DNA of 24,576 bases from assembly GCA_003488005.1 (NCBI GenBank), contig DNND01000014.1, positions 35,570-60,145 on the forward strand. Reading direction: 5' to 3'. The translations under genes were made by a program, and so were the position numbers. The stretch comes from Blastocatellia bacterium (GTDB lineage: Bacteria > Acidobacteriota > Blastocatellia > Pyrinomonadales > Pyrinomonadaceae). Every line of letters begins with the position of its first letter. Within the stretch, counting starts at the first letter, position 1. Positions 5,328-12,848 of this stretch are shown here, piece by piece. The notes under the pieces were generated by a model. That model was given only the letters and a program-made list of their open reading frames with translations, was not told the origin of the DNA and did not search any database.

Positions 5328-7004
5328 CTACTTCGCCAGCGGAAAGATCGGTTCAATATCAACCGGCACATTCGCCAATCGGTCCAGCGCGCCCTTCATC
5401 GGCGGACGAATCAACGAATACTTATCGAGTATTGCCTTCGCCTTGTCGTATGAACCTTCAGCTTCGAGCGTCAGCAGCTCGTGCGTCAGTTTCCGTACCG
5501 CATCTTTTATCTTTGCATTGTCGACACTGAACTTGTTGGTACGTTCGTCAAACTTGATGGCGCCTTCGTCGGTGAAGTAGTTGAACTGCATAGCCACCCC
5601 ACGCGCGTGTGATTCAGTCAGTCCAAAACGTACTGAACGAAACATGCTTGCCAGATAAGTGGTGTAAAGCGTGCGCTGCATTTGTTTGTCGATGACGCCC
5701 TTGTCGATCAGGTATTGCAGCGCCCACAAACCGGTCACGTCCGCTTTCGCCTCTTCAATCGCGGAATATTTGTCCTTGAGTTGCAGACGCACCGTCGTCG
5801 CCTGACCACCAACCGTGATGTTGTGTGGGCCAAGTCCGTGCATCAGCTCGTGCATCAGTATGTGCGTGAAGAACGAATCGAACGCGATATCGCGCTGCTG
5901 GGCCACGGTCAGTACTTCGCGCGTGATCGGAATCAGCACCTTGTTGAACTTTGCGTCCTGCACGTTCTTTAACATGATGCGCGCGGAGCCTTTTTCTTTC
6001 ACGACGCGCTCGTCGTTGGGAAGATTGAAGGCCGCGGTCTGCACGCCATTGTTCCCTTCGCCGGATGCGAACACTTCGTTGACGACCCGCATCGGCGACG
6101 ACGCACCGAGCTTCGGATTGCGATATTGCGCATCGAGTGGAAGATTGTTTTCGATCTCCTGAAGATATTGACTGAACTTCTTGAGCTTTGCCGACTCGAC
6201 TGCGTCGGTCAGCGTTACGTACGCTTCGAACGCTGCCTTGTAGCCGAACAGTTCGTCTTCATATGTTTCGTATGGACCGATGGTGACGTCGATAGGCGCA
6301 TCCAAGTCCATCCACGCCACATCGCTCGCGTAGTAATCATTTGAAGTAAATGCGTCGGCGCGCTTGCTGAGGAAATCTTTCAGCGTGCGGTTCGTCGTCA
6401 ACGCAGCGGCCTCGCGCAAAAGTTTGGCTGCGGGCTCCAGAAACTCGCGATACTCCTGACTGTAAGGCACGCTCATTAACTTGCCTGACGCGTCGCGCCG
6501 AATGGTGTAAAAGTAGCCAGTCGCTTTTTCTTTCTCGGAACCCGGCAAACCCGCGAGCCAGGAATTGAATTCGTCTTTAGTGATGTCGTCCGGGTAAAAG
6601 TTGGCCTGCGGCGGTTTTTCGCGCGGCACGCCTTCGATAAACGGTTCATTGCCGTCGAGCCGCGACCATGGTCCATCGTTGATCAGGAAATAATGCAGCC
6701 GTTGGCGGCCAACCGCAGTTTTGTCAACCTCAAGCCTTGCTTTCAAAGCATCGTTGCCGCTCCACACCTGGCGCAGAAATAGCGGATCCAAAAGTTTTGC
6801 GGCGGCAATGATCTTCACCAGCGCTTGTCGCTCGCTCGCCGACAATTTGGAGAGATTCGCCGTCAATGTCGTCGGCGCAAAGCGGGCAATCTTCTTTGCC
6901 AACTCGGGATCACCGGCAGCCTTCCGCGTGGTTCGTCTTTGCATTCCTGAAATGTCGGCCATTAGAACTGTCGATAGAAGCAGCAAGCTGACAACGGTTT
7001 TCAT
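5328..7004 (-). CDS. Secreted M49-type (dipeptidyl-peptidase III-like) zinc metallopeptidase
   Basis: The start is set at the ATG at 7004, which has GGGAGG 5 nt upstream and opens a signal peptide (MKTVVSLLLLSTVLMADISG). An upstream ATG at 7043 would put 13 charged residues ahead of that signal. The 558-residue protein carries HELMHGLGPH (385-394) as the zinc site and EEAKAD (417-422) as the downstream Glu motif, matching the arrangement of bacterial DPP III-like proteins. Known DPP III releases dipeptides from the N-terminus of short peptides. Typical eukaryotic enzymes have a six-residue HELLGH, whereas this one has the five-residue HExxH, a variant also known from a bacterial DPP III. The segment IGPYETYEDELFGYKAAFEA (242-261) is another family-like region. 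A periplasmic or exported role is inferred from the signal. Confidence 0.82.
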   Translation of the reverse strand: MKTVVSLLLLSTVLMADISGMQRRTTRKAAGDPELAKKIARFAPTTLTANLSKLSASERQALVKIIAAAKLLDPLFLRQVWSGNDALKARLEVDKTAVGRQRLHYFLINDGPWSRLDGNEPFIEGVPREKPPQANFYPDDITKDEFNSWLAGLPGSEKEKATGYFYTIRRDASGKLMSVPYSQEYREFLEPAAKLLREAAALTTNRTLKDFLSKRADAFTSNDYYASDVAWMDLDAPIDVTIGPYETYEDELFGYKAAFEAYVTLTDAVESAKLKKFSQYLQEIENNLPLDAQYRNPKLGASSPMRVVNEVFASGEGNNGVQTAAFNLPNDERVVKEKGSARIMLKNVQDAKFNKVLIPITREVLTVAQQRDIAFDSFFTHILMHELMHGLGPHNITVGGQATTVRLQLKDKYSAIEEAKADVTGLWALQYLIDKGVIDKQMQRTLYTTYLASMFRSVRFGLTESHARGVAMQFNYFTDEGAIKFDERTNKFSVDNAKIKDAVRKLTHELLTLEAEGSYDKAKAILDKYSLIRPPMKGALDRLANVPVDIEPIFPLAK

Positions 7005-7090
7005 TCCATCCTCCCGCAATAATTCAAGCAGTTCAGAGTCCAACCTTCAGGTTGCCTTTTGTTACAACTAGCTAGAGCTTGAGTAAGCGT

Positions 7091-7284
7091 CTTCGACGCG
7101 TAGCGTCGGTAAGAATTTAGCCCGGTCTTTCAAGACCGGGAAGATCCAACAAGAACGACCGCGTCGCGTAGCGACGTTTGAGAGTAGAGCCGGATTCAAT
7201 CGGCGCTACGCGACGAGAAGTTCCTTCATTTGCTCCCGGCGTTAAAACGCCGGGCTAAATTCGTAGCGACGCTACGCGTCGAAG
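7091..7284. repeat. Compound nested palindrome, copy 2
   Basis: Same plan and nearly the same sequence as 2446-2634: outer hairpins CTTCGACGCGTAGCGTCG and CGACGCTACGCGTCGAAG, middle TTTAGCCCGG hairpins, and an inner CGTCGC-GTA-GCGACG pair. The first middle hairpin reads CCGGTC-TTTCAA... here and CCGGCC-TTTCAA... in copy 1, and its partner strand changes from GGCCGG to GACCGG. This compensatory change keeps the stem. The unit ends 11 bp from the stop codon of the - strand aldolase gene and lies upstream of the peptidase gene. Confidence 0.92.
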
Positions 7285-7294
7285 AGACTGTCAA

Positions 7295-8743
7295 TCACAA
7301 ACTTTGCCGGTTATTCAAGATTTTTACAAACGAGCCGGAACGCAATTCGGCAACAGTCAAGCCGGAAAGTTCAACGGCTTCTTCTTCCGTCAACGCGCCA
7401 CTGTTAATCGCGCGCAGGAAGTAATTCAATAGGCCCTGGCCGGTAGCTGCGTCGTCGAAAACGTCTCCCACCAAAGTCGCCTTCGCCGCTTTCTCGACAA
7501 AATTCTTCAAACGCTCAGAAGCCGCATCGAGACTTTGAAGAAAAAATGAATAGACCGCGGCATAGCGGGTTGGTAGTTGCGCCGGATGCAGGTCCCAACC
7601 CTGATAAAAAGCGGTTACGAGCGAATGCTGTATGTGATCGTAGTGCAACTTCCAGGCGCGATGGACCACCTCGCGGTTCTCATTGATCTGTTCCGCGGTC
7701 AACGGCGTTCCACCCTCGCTGAAACGATGGGGCGCAACGGGCATGATGTTTGTCGCGCCATCGGAAAGCCAAATACCGGTGCCGGCAAATGAAACCTGCA
7801 TCATGTTCTTAGCAAAGTCGCAGGCCGGATGCATCATGTGCTGGTGCGCCGCGGTAATGCTGCAACTTGCGGTGTAGTCGTAGGTGCCAAAGTGAGCGGC
7901 CACACAACGACCGCGCGCGGCCCGGAGCAGCAAAGGCAAATTGATTTCGCCACTGTTGTTGATGATCGACTGAGTAGTTTCGATCATCATCTCGAGCTTG
8001 AGTGAATTGGGAGCAAGACCAGTCGCTCGCTCTAGTGCTTCAAACACGTCGGCGAGCGCGCAGACCTGTTCCGGAATCGTAATCTTTGGCAGCGTTACGA
8101 CGAAGTTGTCCGGCAGTTTGCCTCCCGACTTCTCGGCCAGTGTGGAAACAAAAATATCAAGCGTGCGCATGCTGCGCGCGCGCAATTCTTCGGTAAACGG
8201 CTTGATGCGAATGCCGATGAACGGCGGCAGCGTGCTGTTGAGCATGCCCTCGGCTACTTCTACTGCAGCCGCGGCGGCGTGGCCATCTTCTTCCTCATCC
8301 GGACGATTGCCGTAGCCGTCTTCAAAGTCGATGCGAAAATCCTCGACCGGCTCGCGGCGTAGTTTCTCGTTAACGCGGTTGTAAATTGTGTGGGCAAGCC
8401 ATGCCGTTTTGTTTTTCTGCCGCACCGTCTCGGAATTGTTTTCCAGATCCGCGCGCAGGCCGCTACCTTCTTCCGTCGATTCGGGTAGCTCCTCAGCACC
8501 CGGCAAACCAATGGCTTTCGCGAAGGCAATGAAGTCAGGAGCAAACTGATCGAGCGAGCGACGTGCCAGCGCCCCCAGGCGCGAAGCTGAATCAGATTTG
8601 AAGAGATGCGCGCCGCCATAGACGGTGTGCACCGGCTGGCGTTTCCCAGCCTCGCCCGGGTAAATGGCTGCAAACGCGTTGTTGGCCGCCGCAAGCCGGC
8701 CGGCGAGATCGCGCAGAGAGCTGTCGGATAGAGACGTTTTCAT
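7295..8743 (-). CDS. DUF6986-type HpcH/HpaI aldolase/citrate lyase-like protein
   Basis: The 482-residue protein resembles the DUF6986 family, a TIM-barrel relative of the HpcH/HpaI aldolase and citrate-lyase beta subunit proteins. Visible barrel motifs are FRIDFEDGYGNRP (136-148) with a likely metal-binding acidic pair, GIRIKPF (177-183), VVTLPKI (215-221), LKLEMMIET (248-256) with a second metal-ligand Glu, and AAHFGTYDYTASC further on. The ATG at 8743 has AAGGGG about 6 nt upstream. The reaction is not established from sequence; members are sometimes labelled phosphoenolpyruvate kinase without clear proof. A role in C2/C3 acid metabolism is plausible. The urate operon a few kb away makes glyoxylate-type chemistry tempting, but that is inference. 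It is transcribed divergently from the TonB receptor gene. Confidence 0.78.
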   Translation of the reverse strand: MKTSLSDSSLRDLAGRLAAANNAFAAIYPGEAGKRQPVHTVYGGAHLFKSDSASRLGALARRSLDQFAPDFIAFAKAIGLPGAEELPESTEEGSGLRADLENNSETVRQKNKTAWLAHTIYNRVNEKLRREPVEDFRIDFEDGYGNRPDEEEDGHAAAAAVEVAEGMLNSTLPPFIGIRIKPFTEELRARSMRTLDIFVSTLAEKSGGKLPDNFVVTLPKITIPEQVCALADVFEALERATGLAPNSLKLEMMIETTQSIINNSGEINLPLLLRAARGRCVAAHFGTYDYTASCSITAAHQHMMHPACDFAKNMMQVSFAGTGIWLSDGATNIMPVAPHRFSEGGTPLTAEQINENREVVHRAWKLHYDHIQHSLVTAFYQGWDLHPAQLPTRYAAVYSFFLQSLDAASERLKNFVEKAAKATLVGDVFDDAATGQGLLNYFLRAINSGALTEEEAVELSGLTVAELRSGSFVKILNNRQSL

Positions 8744-8781
8744 CGATCCCCTTCAGAAACTTTTATAGAAAGTGTGAGCAC

Positions 8782-8841
8782 GACTTTATTACAGGCATGT
8801 ATAAAGTCACAAGAGAGCAGCACCCTCAATGCGAAATTGAG
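8782..8841. promoter_or_regulatory. Two inverted repeats in the divergent aldolase/TonB-receptor region
   Basis: GACTTTAT (8782-8789) faces ATAAAGTC (8801-8808), a perfect 8-bp dyad with an 11-nt spacer. CTCAAT (8825-8830) faces ATTGAG (8836-8841) with a 5-nt spacer. Both sit between the divergent start codons and upstream of the receptor promoter at 8856-8883, where a regulator could act on either gene. No known operator consensus is recognised. Confidence 0.4.
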
Positions 8842-8855
8842 TGGATGCCTAAACA

Positions 8856-8883
8856 TTGACGGCACCTGGGGGAAGACTATAAT
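8856..8883 (+). promoter_or_regulatory. Sigma-70-type promoter for the TonB-dependent receptor
   Basis: TTGACG at 8856-8861 and a perfect TATAAT at 8878-8883 are separated by 16 bp. The start codon is at 8981, giving an untranslated leader of about 90 nt that ends in GAGGAGG (8963-8969). This is the best promoter match in the window, suggesting strong basal expression. Confidence 0.7.
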
Positions 8884-8980
8884 CGCGGCATACACTGGGG
8901 TGGTCCATCACGCGTCTTCACGAGTCGCTATTTGAATTTCAGCAATCGTTTCTTAAAAAGCCGAGGAGGTAGCCAGTCCT

Positions 8981-11900
8981 ATGGTAAACAGAACGAACAA
9001 CTCGCACGCCCCGACCGTAGAAATCCCAACAACTCATCGCTCTCTGGACCGAAAAGCATTCAGCTTCGTTTTCGCCATTGCTCTGCTGTTGATGCTGGCC
9101 GCCGCCGCGACCGCGCAGACTTTTCGTGGCGCTATCCTCGGCACGGTCACCGATCCCAACGGTGCAGTTGTGCCTGCGGCCACGGTCACGGCAAAAAACA
9201 TTGGCACCGCTATCGAACGAACAACTACCAGCGATGACGACGGCAACTACTCGCTGCCGGAACTGCAGACGGGCACCTATGAAGTGAGAGTTGCGAAGTC
9301 AGGGTTTCAAAGTTCGACTGTCACGAACGTCTTGGTGGAAGTGGCGGCCGAGCGCCGCGTTGATGTGCAACTTGCGGTCGCCGGCACGGACACCGTTGTG
9401 ATTGTCGCCGCCAGCACGCAAGTGGAAACTACCACCAACACCCTGGGCGGCACGATCAGCAGTAAAGAGGTTGCCGACCTTCCAGTCAACGGTCGTGACT
9501 TCACAAAATTTCTGGTGATGGTTCCAGGCGCGACGGGAGATCCTTCCGGCGCCACGGATTCTCCCGGCTCGTTTGGCTTGTTCAGTTCCAACGGAAATCG
9601 CGGTCGCGCAAACAACTTTCTGCTCGACGGTACTGACATGAATGACGGCTATCGCAATTTGCCGGCAATTAACGAAGCGGGAGTGTTTGGCACGCCGGCG
9701 ACGATTCTGCCGATTGAAGCGATTGCCGAAGCCGCAATCCTTTCAAACTTCGAGGCCGAATACGGTCGAAACTCCGGCGCTATCGTGAACATCGTAACCA
9801 AGTCCGGCACCAACGACTTTCATGGCTCACTGTTTGAATTCGTCCGCAACAACGCGCTCGATGCCCGAAACTTTTTCAATCCCAAGCCTGACCCCAAAAC
9901 TGCGTTTCGCAATAATCAGTTTGGCGGGGCCTTGGGTGGTCCAATCGCGCGCAATCGCACGTTTTTCTACGCTGCTTACGAAGGGCAACGCGAGCGGGTG
10001 GGCCTGAACTCGACCGCACGCGTTCCCGATCCGCGCGAAATCGCCGCACTCGGGGGATCAACTAATCCGGTTATCACCAGACTGCTGGCACGGAATCCCT
10101 GGCCGGCGCCCAATCGGCCGCTGCCTTTGTTTGACAACACTGGTACGCCCAACCTTTTTGTGACCACGCGGGCGTTGAATGACATCGACAGTTTTATCGG
10201 GAAGATCGATCACTCCTTTAATAAAGATACGCAGCTCACCGGGCGCTATTTTTATGGCACGAGTAATCAATCGTTTCCGCTGGCAATACTGGCCGGCAAC
10301 GTCTTGCCGGGATACAACACGGTCACGCCTACAAAAGTTCACCTGCTTTCGCTTTCGTATCTAAAGATCATGTCGCCAACCGTGGTGAACGAAGTGCGCT
10401 TTGGCTACAACCGTTTCAAGGAGGGCTTTTTCCCGGAAGACCGCGCCTTCGATCCCAGCTCGATTGGGCTCAACACCGGCATCACTAACTCGCAGGATTT
10501 TGGCCTCCCGCTAATTCGCATACATGACGACCTGGGCATCGCGAACATCGGCGCAACGCTCTCCGTGCCGCGCGCGCGCACCGATATTAACTATCAATGG
10601 ATCGACAATCTTTCGTTAAAACGCACACGCCACGATCTGAAGTTTGGTTATGAGTTTCGTCGCACCACTGTCAGCCAGTTTTTCGATGCCGGCTACCGCG
10701 GCCGCCTGGACTTTGACACGCTGGCCGATTTTCTTGCCGGTAATCTCGGCGGTGGTCGCTCGGCGCGCGGCAACTCGAATCGCAACACATTTCAAAACTC
10801 GTATGCGGGTTATGCGCAGGATACTTTTCGCCGCAGTTCGCGCTTGACTCTTAATCTCGGCCTGCGTTGGGATTACTTTGGCGTCATCCGCGAGAAGAAT
10901 AATTTGCTCAGTACGTTTGATCGCGTGCGCGGACTGGTGCAGGTGGGCTCGCCTGGCCTGCCGCGTTTGTACCAGCGCGACTTTAATAACTTTTCACCAC
11001 GTCTTGGTTTGGCGTGGGACTTGGGTGGTAAAGGTAAGACCGTCGTGCGCGCTGGTTGGGGCCTGTTCTACGACGCGTTTTCGCAGGACTTCTTCGCCGG
11101 TCAATTACCTTTCAACACGTTCAATCCCGGTCCGGCTTTCAATCCAGTCGGCCCGGCGCCAATATTGTTTTCGTTTTCCACCGTCGGCACCATTCAGAAC
11201 GGCGTGCCGATATTCAGCGGCTTTGGCGACACCGACGTGTTCTCGGTCGATCCAAAGCTGGCCACGCCTTATGTGCAAAACTTTAATCTGAATTTGCAAC
11301 GCGAGCTTTTCAAGAATGGCGTGTTGGAAGTGGGTTACGTAGGCTCGCACGGCACCAAGCTATTTCGCTATCGTGACATCAACCAGCCGGCAAACCCGAG
11401 CGTGTCAGCGGCGCGGCCGTTTGATAATGGACCATTCGCGCCATCCGGTGGCGCCTTCTTTTACGTCAACCAACTGGAGACGACTGCGAACTCCAGTTAC
11501 AACGCGCTGCAAACCAGCTTTACCTTGCGCAACAGCCACGGTTGGTCCGCGGCGATTAACTACACCTGGTCCCACTCGATTGATAATGCGTCGGATGGCC
11601 AGGACTACGTTGCGAACGCAACGCAACCCGACAATAGTTATCGCGCGGATCTGGAACGTGGCAATTCAAACTTTGATAGCCGGCACCGCTTCGTTGCTTC
11701 TGCCAGCTACAACATTCCAAACTTTGCCAAGGGCCATCCGCGCCTCGGCCAGGGTTGGCAGCTTAATACCATCGTCACCTTGCGTAGTGGCAATCCGTTT
11801 CATCTCACCTTGTTTGACGACTACAACAACACTGGCGAATTTTTTCCGCGCCCGGACATCGTTGCTGATCCCTACGCCGGCACGCACGCGCCGGACCGGT

Positions 11901-12310
11901 TCATCAACCTGTCTGCCTTCAAGGTTCCCTGCACATTGGATCCCGCTGGTGATGGCAGCGCGGCTTCGTGCCTGCCGGGAACGTGGCACTTTGGTTCACT
12001 GGGGCGCAACGCTTTGCGTGGTCCGGGTTACCGGAATGTCGACTTCTCGATTTTCAAGGACACGCCGATTACTGAAGGCGTGAAGATCCAATTGCGCGCC
12101 GAATTCTTCAACATCTTCAACCATCCAAATTTTTCAAACCCGTTGCTGCCGAGTTTTGCAGCCGACTTTACATCAAGCATTGATCCAGTGACCGGACGCG
12201 GCACCGGCTTTCTGCCAATAACGGTGACACCCGACGTTGGCATTGGCAATCCATTCTTAGGCGGCGGTGGCCCACGCAACATTCAACTAGCCGCGCGGTT
12301 GATTTTCTAA
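8981..12310 (+). CDS. Oar-like TonB-dependent outer-membrane receptor with N-terminal carboxypeptidase-regulatory-like domain
   Basis: This 1109-residue protein has a long N-terminal region (1-24), a hydrophobic signal core (about 28-44) and a probable cleavage near AAATAQ. A CarboxypepD_reg-like Ig domain follows (about 48-130; GTVTDPNGAVVPAATVTAKN and YEVRVAKSGFQ are typical). Next come a plug domain (about 150-260; NGRDFTKFLVMVPG, FLLDGTDMND, FEAEYGRNSGAIVNIVTKSG) and a large beta-barrel ending in aromatic RLIF, as outer-membrane proteins do. Such acidobacterial receptors are numerous and are thought to import glycans, peptides or chelates using TonB energy; the substrate cannot be read from sequence. 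The ATG at 8981 has GAGGAGG 11 nt upstream. A seven-unit heptamer repeat starts 5 bp after the stop. Confidence 0.95.
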   Translation: MVNRTNNSHAPTVEIPTTHRSLDRKAFSFVFAIALLLMLAAAATAQTFRGAILGTVTDPNGAVVPAATVTAKNIGTAIERTTTSDDDGNYSLPELQTGTYEVRVAKSGFQSSTVTNVLVEVAAERRVDVQLAVAGTDTVVIVAASTQVETTTNTLGGTISSKEVADLPVNGRDFTKFLVMVPGATGDPSGATDSPGSFGLFSSNGNRGRANNFLLDGTDMNDGYRNLPAINEAGVFGTPATILPIEAIAEAAILSNFEAEYGRNSGAIVNIVTKSGTNDFHGSLFEFVRNNALDARNFFNPKPDPKTAFRNNQFGGALGGPIARNRTFFYAAYEGQRERVGLNSTARVPDPREIAALGGSTNPVITRLLARNPWPAPNRPLPLFDNTGTPNLFVTTRALNDIDSFIGKIDHSFNKDTQLTGRYFYGTSNQSFPLAILAGNVLPGYNTVTPTKVHLLSLSYLKIMSPTVVNEVRFGYNRFKEGFFPEDRAFDPSSIGLNTGITNSQDFGLPLIRIHDDLGIANIGATLSVPRARTDINYQWIDNLSLKRTRHDLKFGYEFRRTTVSQFFDAGYRGRLDFDTLADFLAGNLGGGRSARGNSNRNTFQNSYAGYAQDTFRRSSRLTLNLGLRWDYFGVIREKNNLLSTFDRVRGLVQVGSPGLPRLYQRDFNNFSPRLGLAWDLGGKGKTVVRAGWGLFYDAFSQDFFAGQLPFNTFNPGPAFNPVGPAPILFSFSTVGTIQNGVPIFSGFGDTDVFSVDPKLATPYVQNFNLNLQRELFKNGVLEVGYVGSHGTKLFRYRDINQPANPSVSAARPFDNGPFAPSGGAFFYVNQLETTANSSYNALQTSFTLRNSHGWSAAINYTWSHSIDNASDGQDYVANATQPDNSYRADLERGNSNFDSRHRFVASASYNIPNFAKGHPRLGQGWQLNTIVTLRSGNPFHLTLFDDYNNTGEFFPRPDIVADPYAGTHAPDRFINLSAFKVPCTLDPAGDGSAASCLPGTWHFGSLGRNALRGPGYRNVDFSIFKDTPITEGVKIQLRAEFFNIFNHPNFSNPLLPSFAADFTSSIDPVTGRGTGFLPITVTPDVGIGNPFLGGGGPRNIQLAARLIF

Positions 12311-12315
12311 GAAAA

Positions 12316-12364
12316 GCAGAAGGCGGTAAGCAGAAGGCAGTAGGCAGTAGGCAGAAGGCTGAAA
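12316..12364. repeat. Seven tandem 7-bp units (GCAGAAG/GCAGTAG)
   Basis: Consecutive heptamers GCAGAAG, GCGGTAA, GCAGAAG, GCAGTAG, GCAGTAG, GCAGAAG and GCTGAAA fill 12316-12364 with no spacer. The run begins 5 bp after the receptor stop codon. The same unit type recurs at 14518-14552 across the 3' end of pntAB. Confidence 0.9.
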
Positions 12365-12378
12365 CAAGGCAGAACGCG

Positions 12379-12418
12379 AAAAAACGGCCGCTGTCGTTAA
12401 CTGCGACGGTGGCCGTTT
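12379..12418 (-). terminator. Intrinsic terminator of the tRNA-Glu gene
   Basis: Read on the - strand, AAACGGCC pairs with GGCCGTTT, with an inner GTCG/CGAC stem, and the hairpin runs into a T-tract (complement of the A run at 12379-12384). It begins 9 bp beyond the tRNA CCA end. On the + strand it lacks a T-tract but could still stop receptor transcripts. Confidence 0.75.
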
Positions 12419-12426
12419 CATTATTT

Positions 12427-12503
12427 TGGTAGCGCATACGGGACTCGAACCCGTGATCTCTGCCTTGAGAGGGCAGCGTGTTAACCAACTACACCAATGC
12501 GCC
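12427..12503 (-). tRNA. tRNA-Glu (anticodon CUC)
   Basis: The 77-nt gene folds as a full cloverleaf: acceptor GGCGCAT with ATGCGCT, D-arm GTGTAGTTGGTTAACAC, anticodon stem CTGCC/GGCAG with loop CTCTCAA (U33, anticodon CTC, codon GAG), T-arm ACGGG-TTCGAGT-CCCGT, discriminator A and an encoded CCA. It has its own promoter and terminator and is a single-gene unit between two + strand genes. Confidence 0.95.
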
Positions 12504-12516
12504 GTGGTCGAAAGCG

Positions 12517-12546
12517 ATTATAGGTACCGAGCTGTCGCCTTCGCAA
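12517..12546 (-). promoter_or_regulatory. Promoter of tRNA-Glu
   Basis: On the - strand, TTGCGA (complement of 12541-12546) and TATAAT (complement of 12517-12522) are 18 bp apart. The -10 ends 13 bp before the mature tRNA 5' end, which leaves a normal short 5' leader. Confidence 0.65.
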
Positions 12547-12580
12547 GTTTGGTCTGATCCAGGGCGACGTCCGCACAGTT

Positions 12581-12732
12581 ATCCGCAGATTACGCAGATT
12601 TCACAGATTACGAAACAATCTTCAGAGAAAAGATTTCCGTGAGAAGGCCGCCTATGCATAGACCGCGTACTGAGGTCACAAAAGTGGCAGTCTCGTTTCT
12701 CCTTATCGGTGTAGTCTGCGTAATCTGTGGAT
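12581..12732. repeat. Inverted-repeat element with 9-bp units
   Basis: ATCCGCAGATTACGCAG (12581-12597) pairs with CTGCGTAATCTGTGGAT (12716-12732) at 16 of 17 positions. The left arm continues as tandem 9-mers of the type CGCAGATTA. The enclosed 118 bp holds no gene. Sequences of this CAGATTACG type are scattered in many bacterial genomes; the element's role is unknown. It lies between the tRNA gene and the pntAA promoter. Confidence 0.75.
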
Positions 12733-12764
12733 CTCTTCTTGAAAAAGGTCAAGGCCAACAAAAA

Positions 12765-12794
12765 TTGTGGGCGCATTTTTTCGAGTGTTATACT
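12765..12794 (+). promoter_or_regulatory. Probable promoter of the pnt operon
   Basis: TTGTGG at 12765-12770 and TATACT at 12789-12794 are 18 bp apart and 54 bp ahead of the pntAA start codon. GAGT/ACTC form a short dyad around the -10. The -35 is weak, so activation or a low basal level is possible. Confidence 0.5.
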
Positions 12795-12848
12795 CTCGTC
12801 CCGTAATTCCAACTTCATTCAAGTCCAGCGCAATCGTTCGAGGAAAAG

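Noticed and set aside
7041..7054. CAACCTTCAGGTTG hairpin followed by CCTTTTG as a + strand terminator.
   Set aside because: The stem is only about 5 bp, the T-run is short, and no + strand gene ends nearby.
11373..12083. A 236-residue + strand open frame in a second reading frame.
   Set aside because: It lies wholly inside the TonB receptor gene. Its Arg/Thr/Ser-rich composition is typical of an out-of-frame reading of GC-rich coding DNA.
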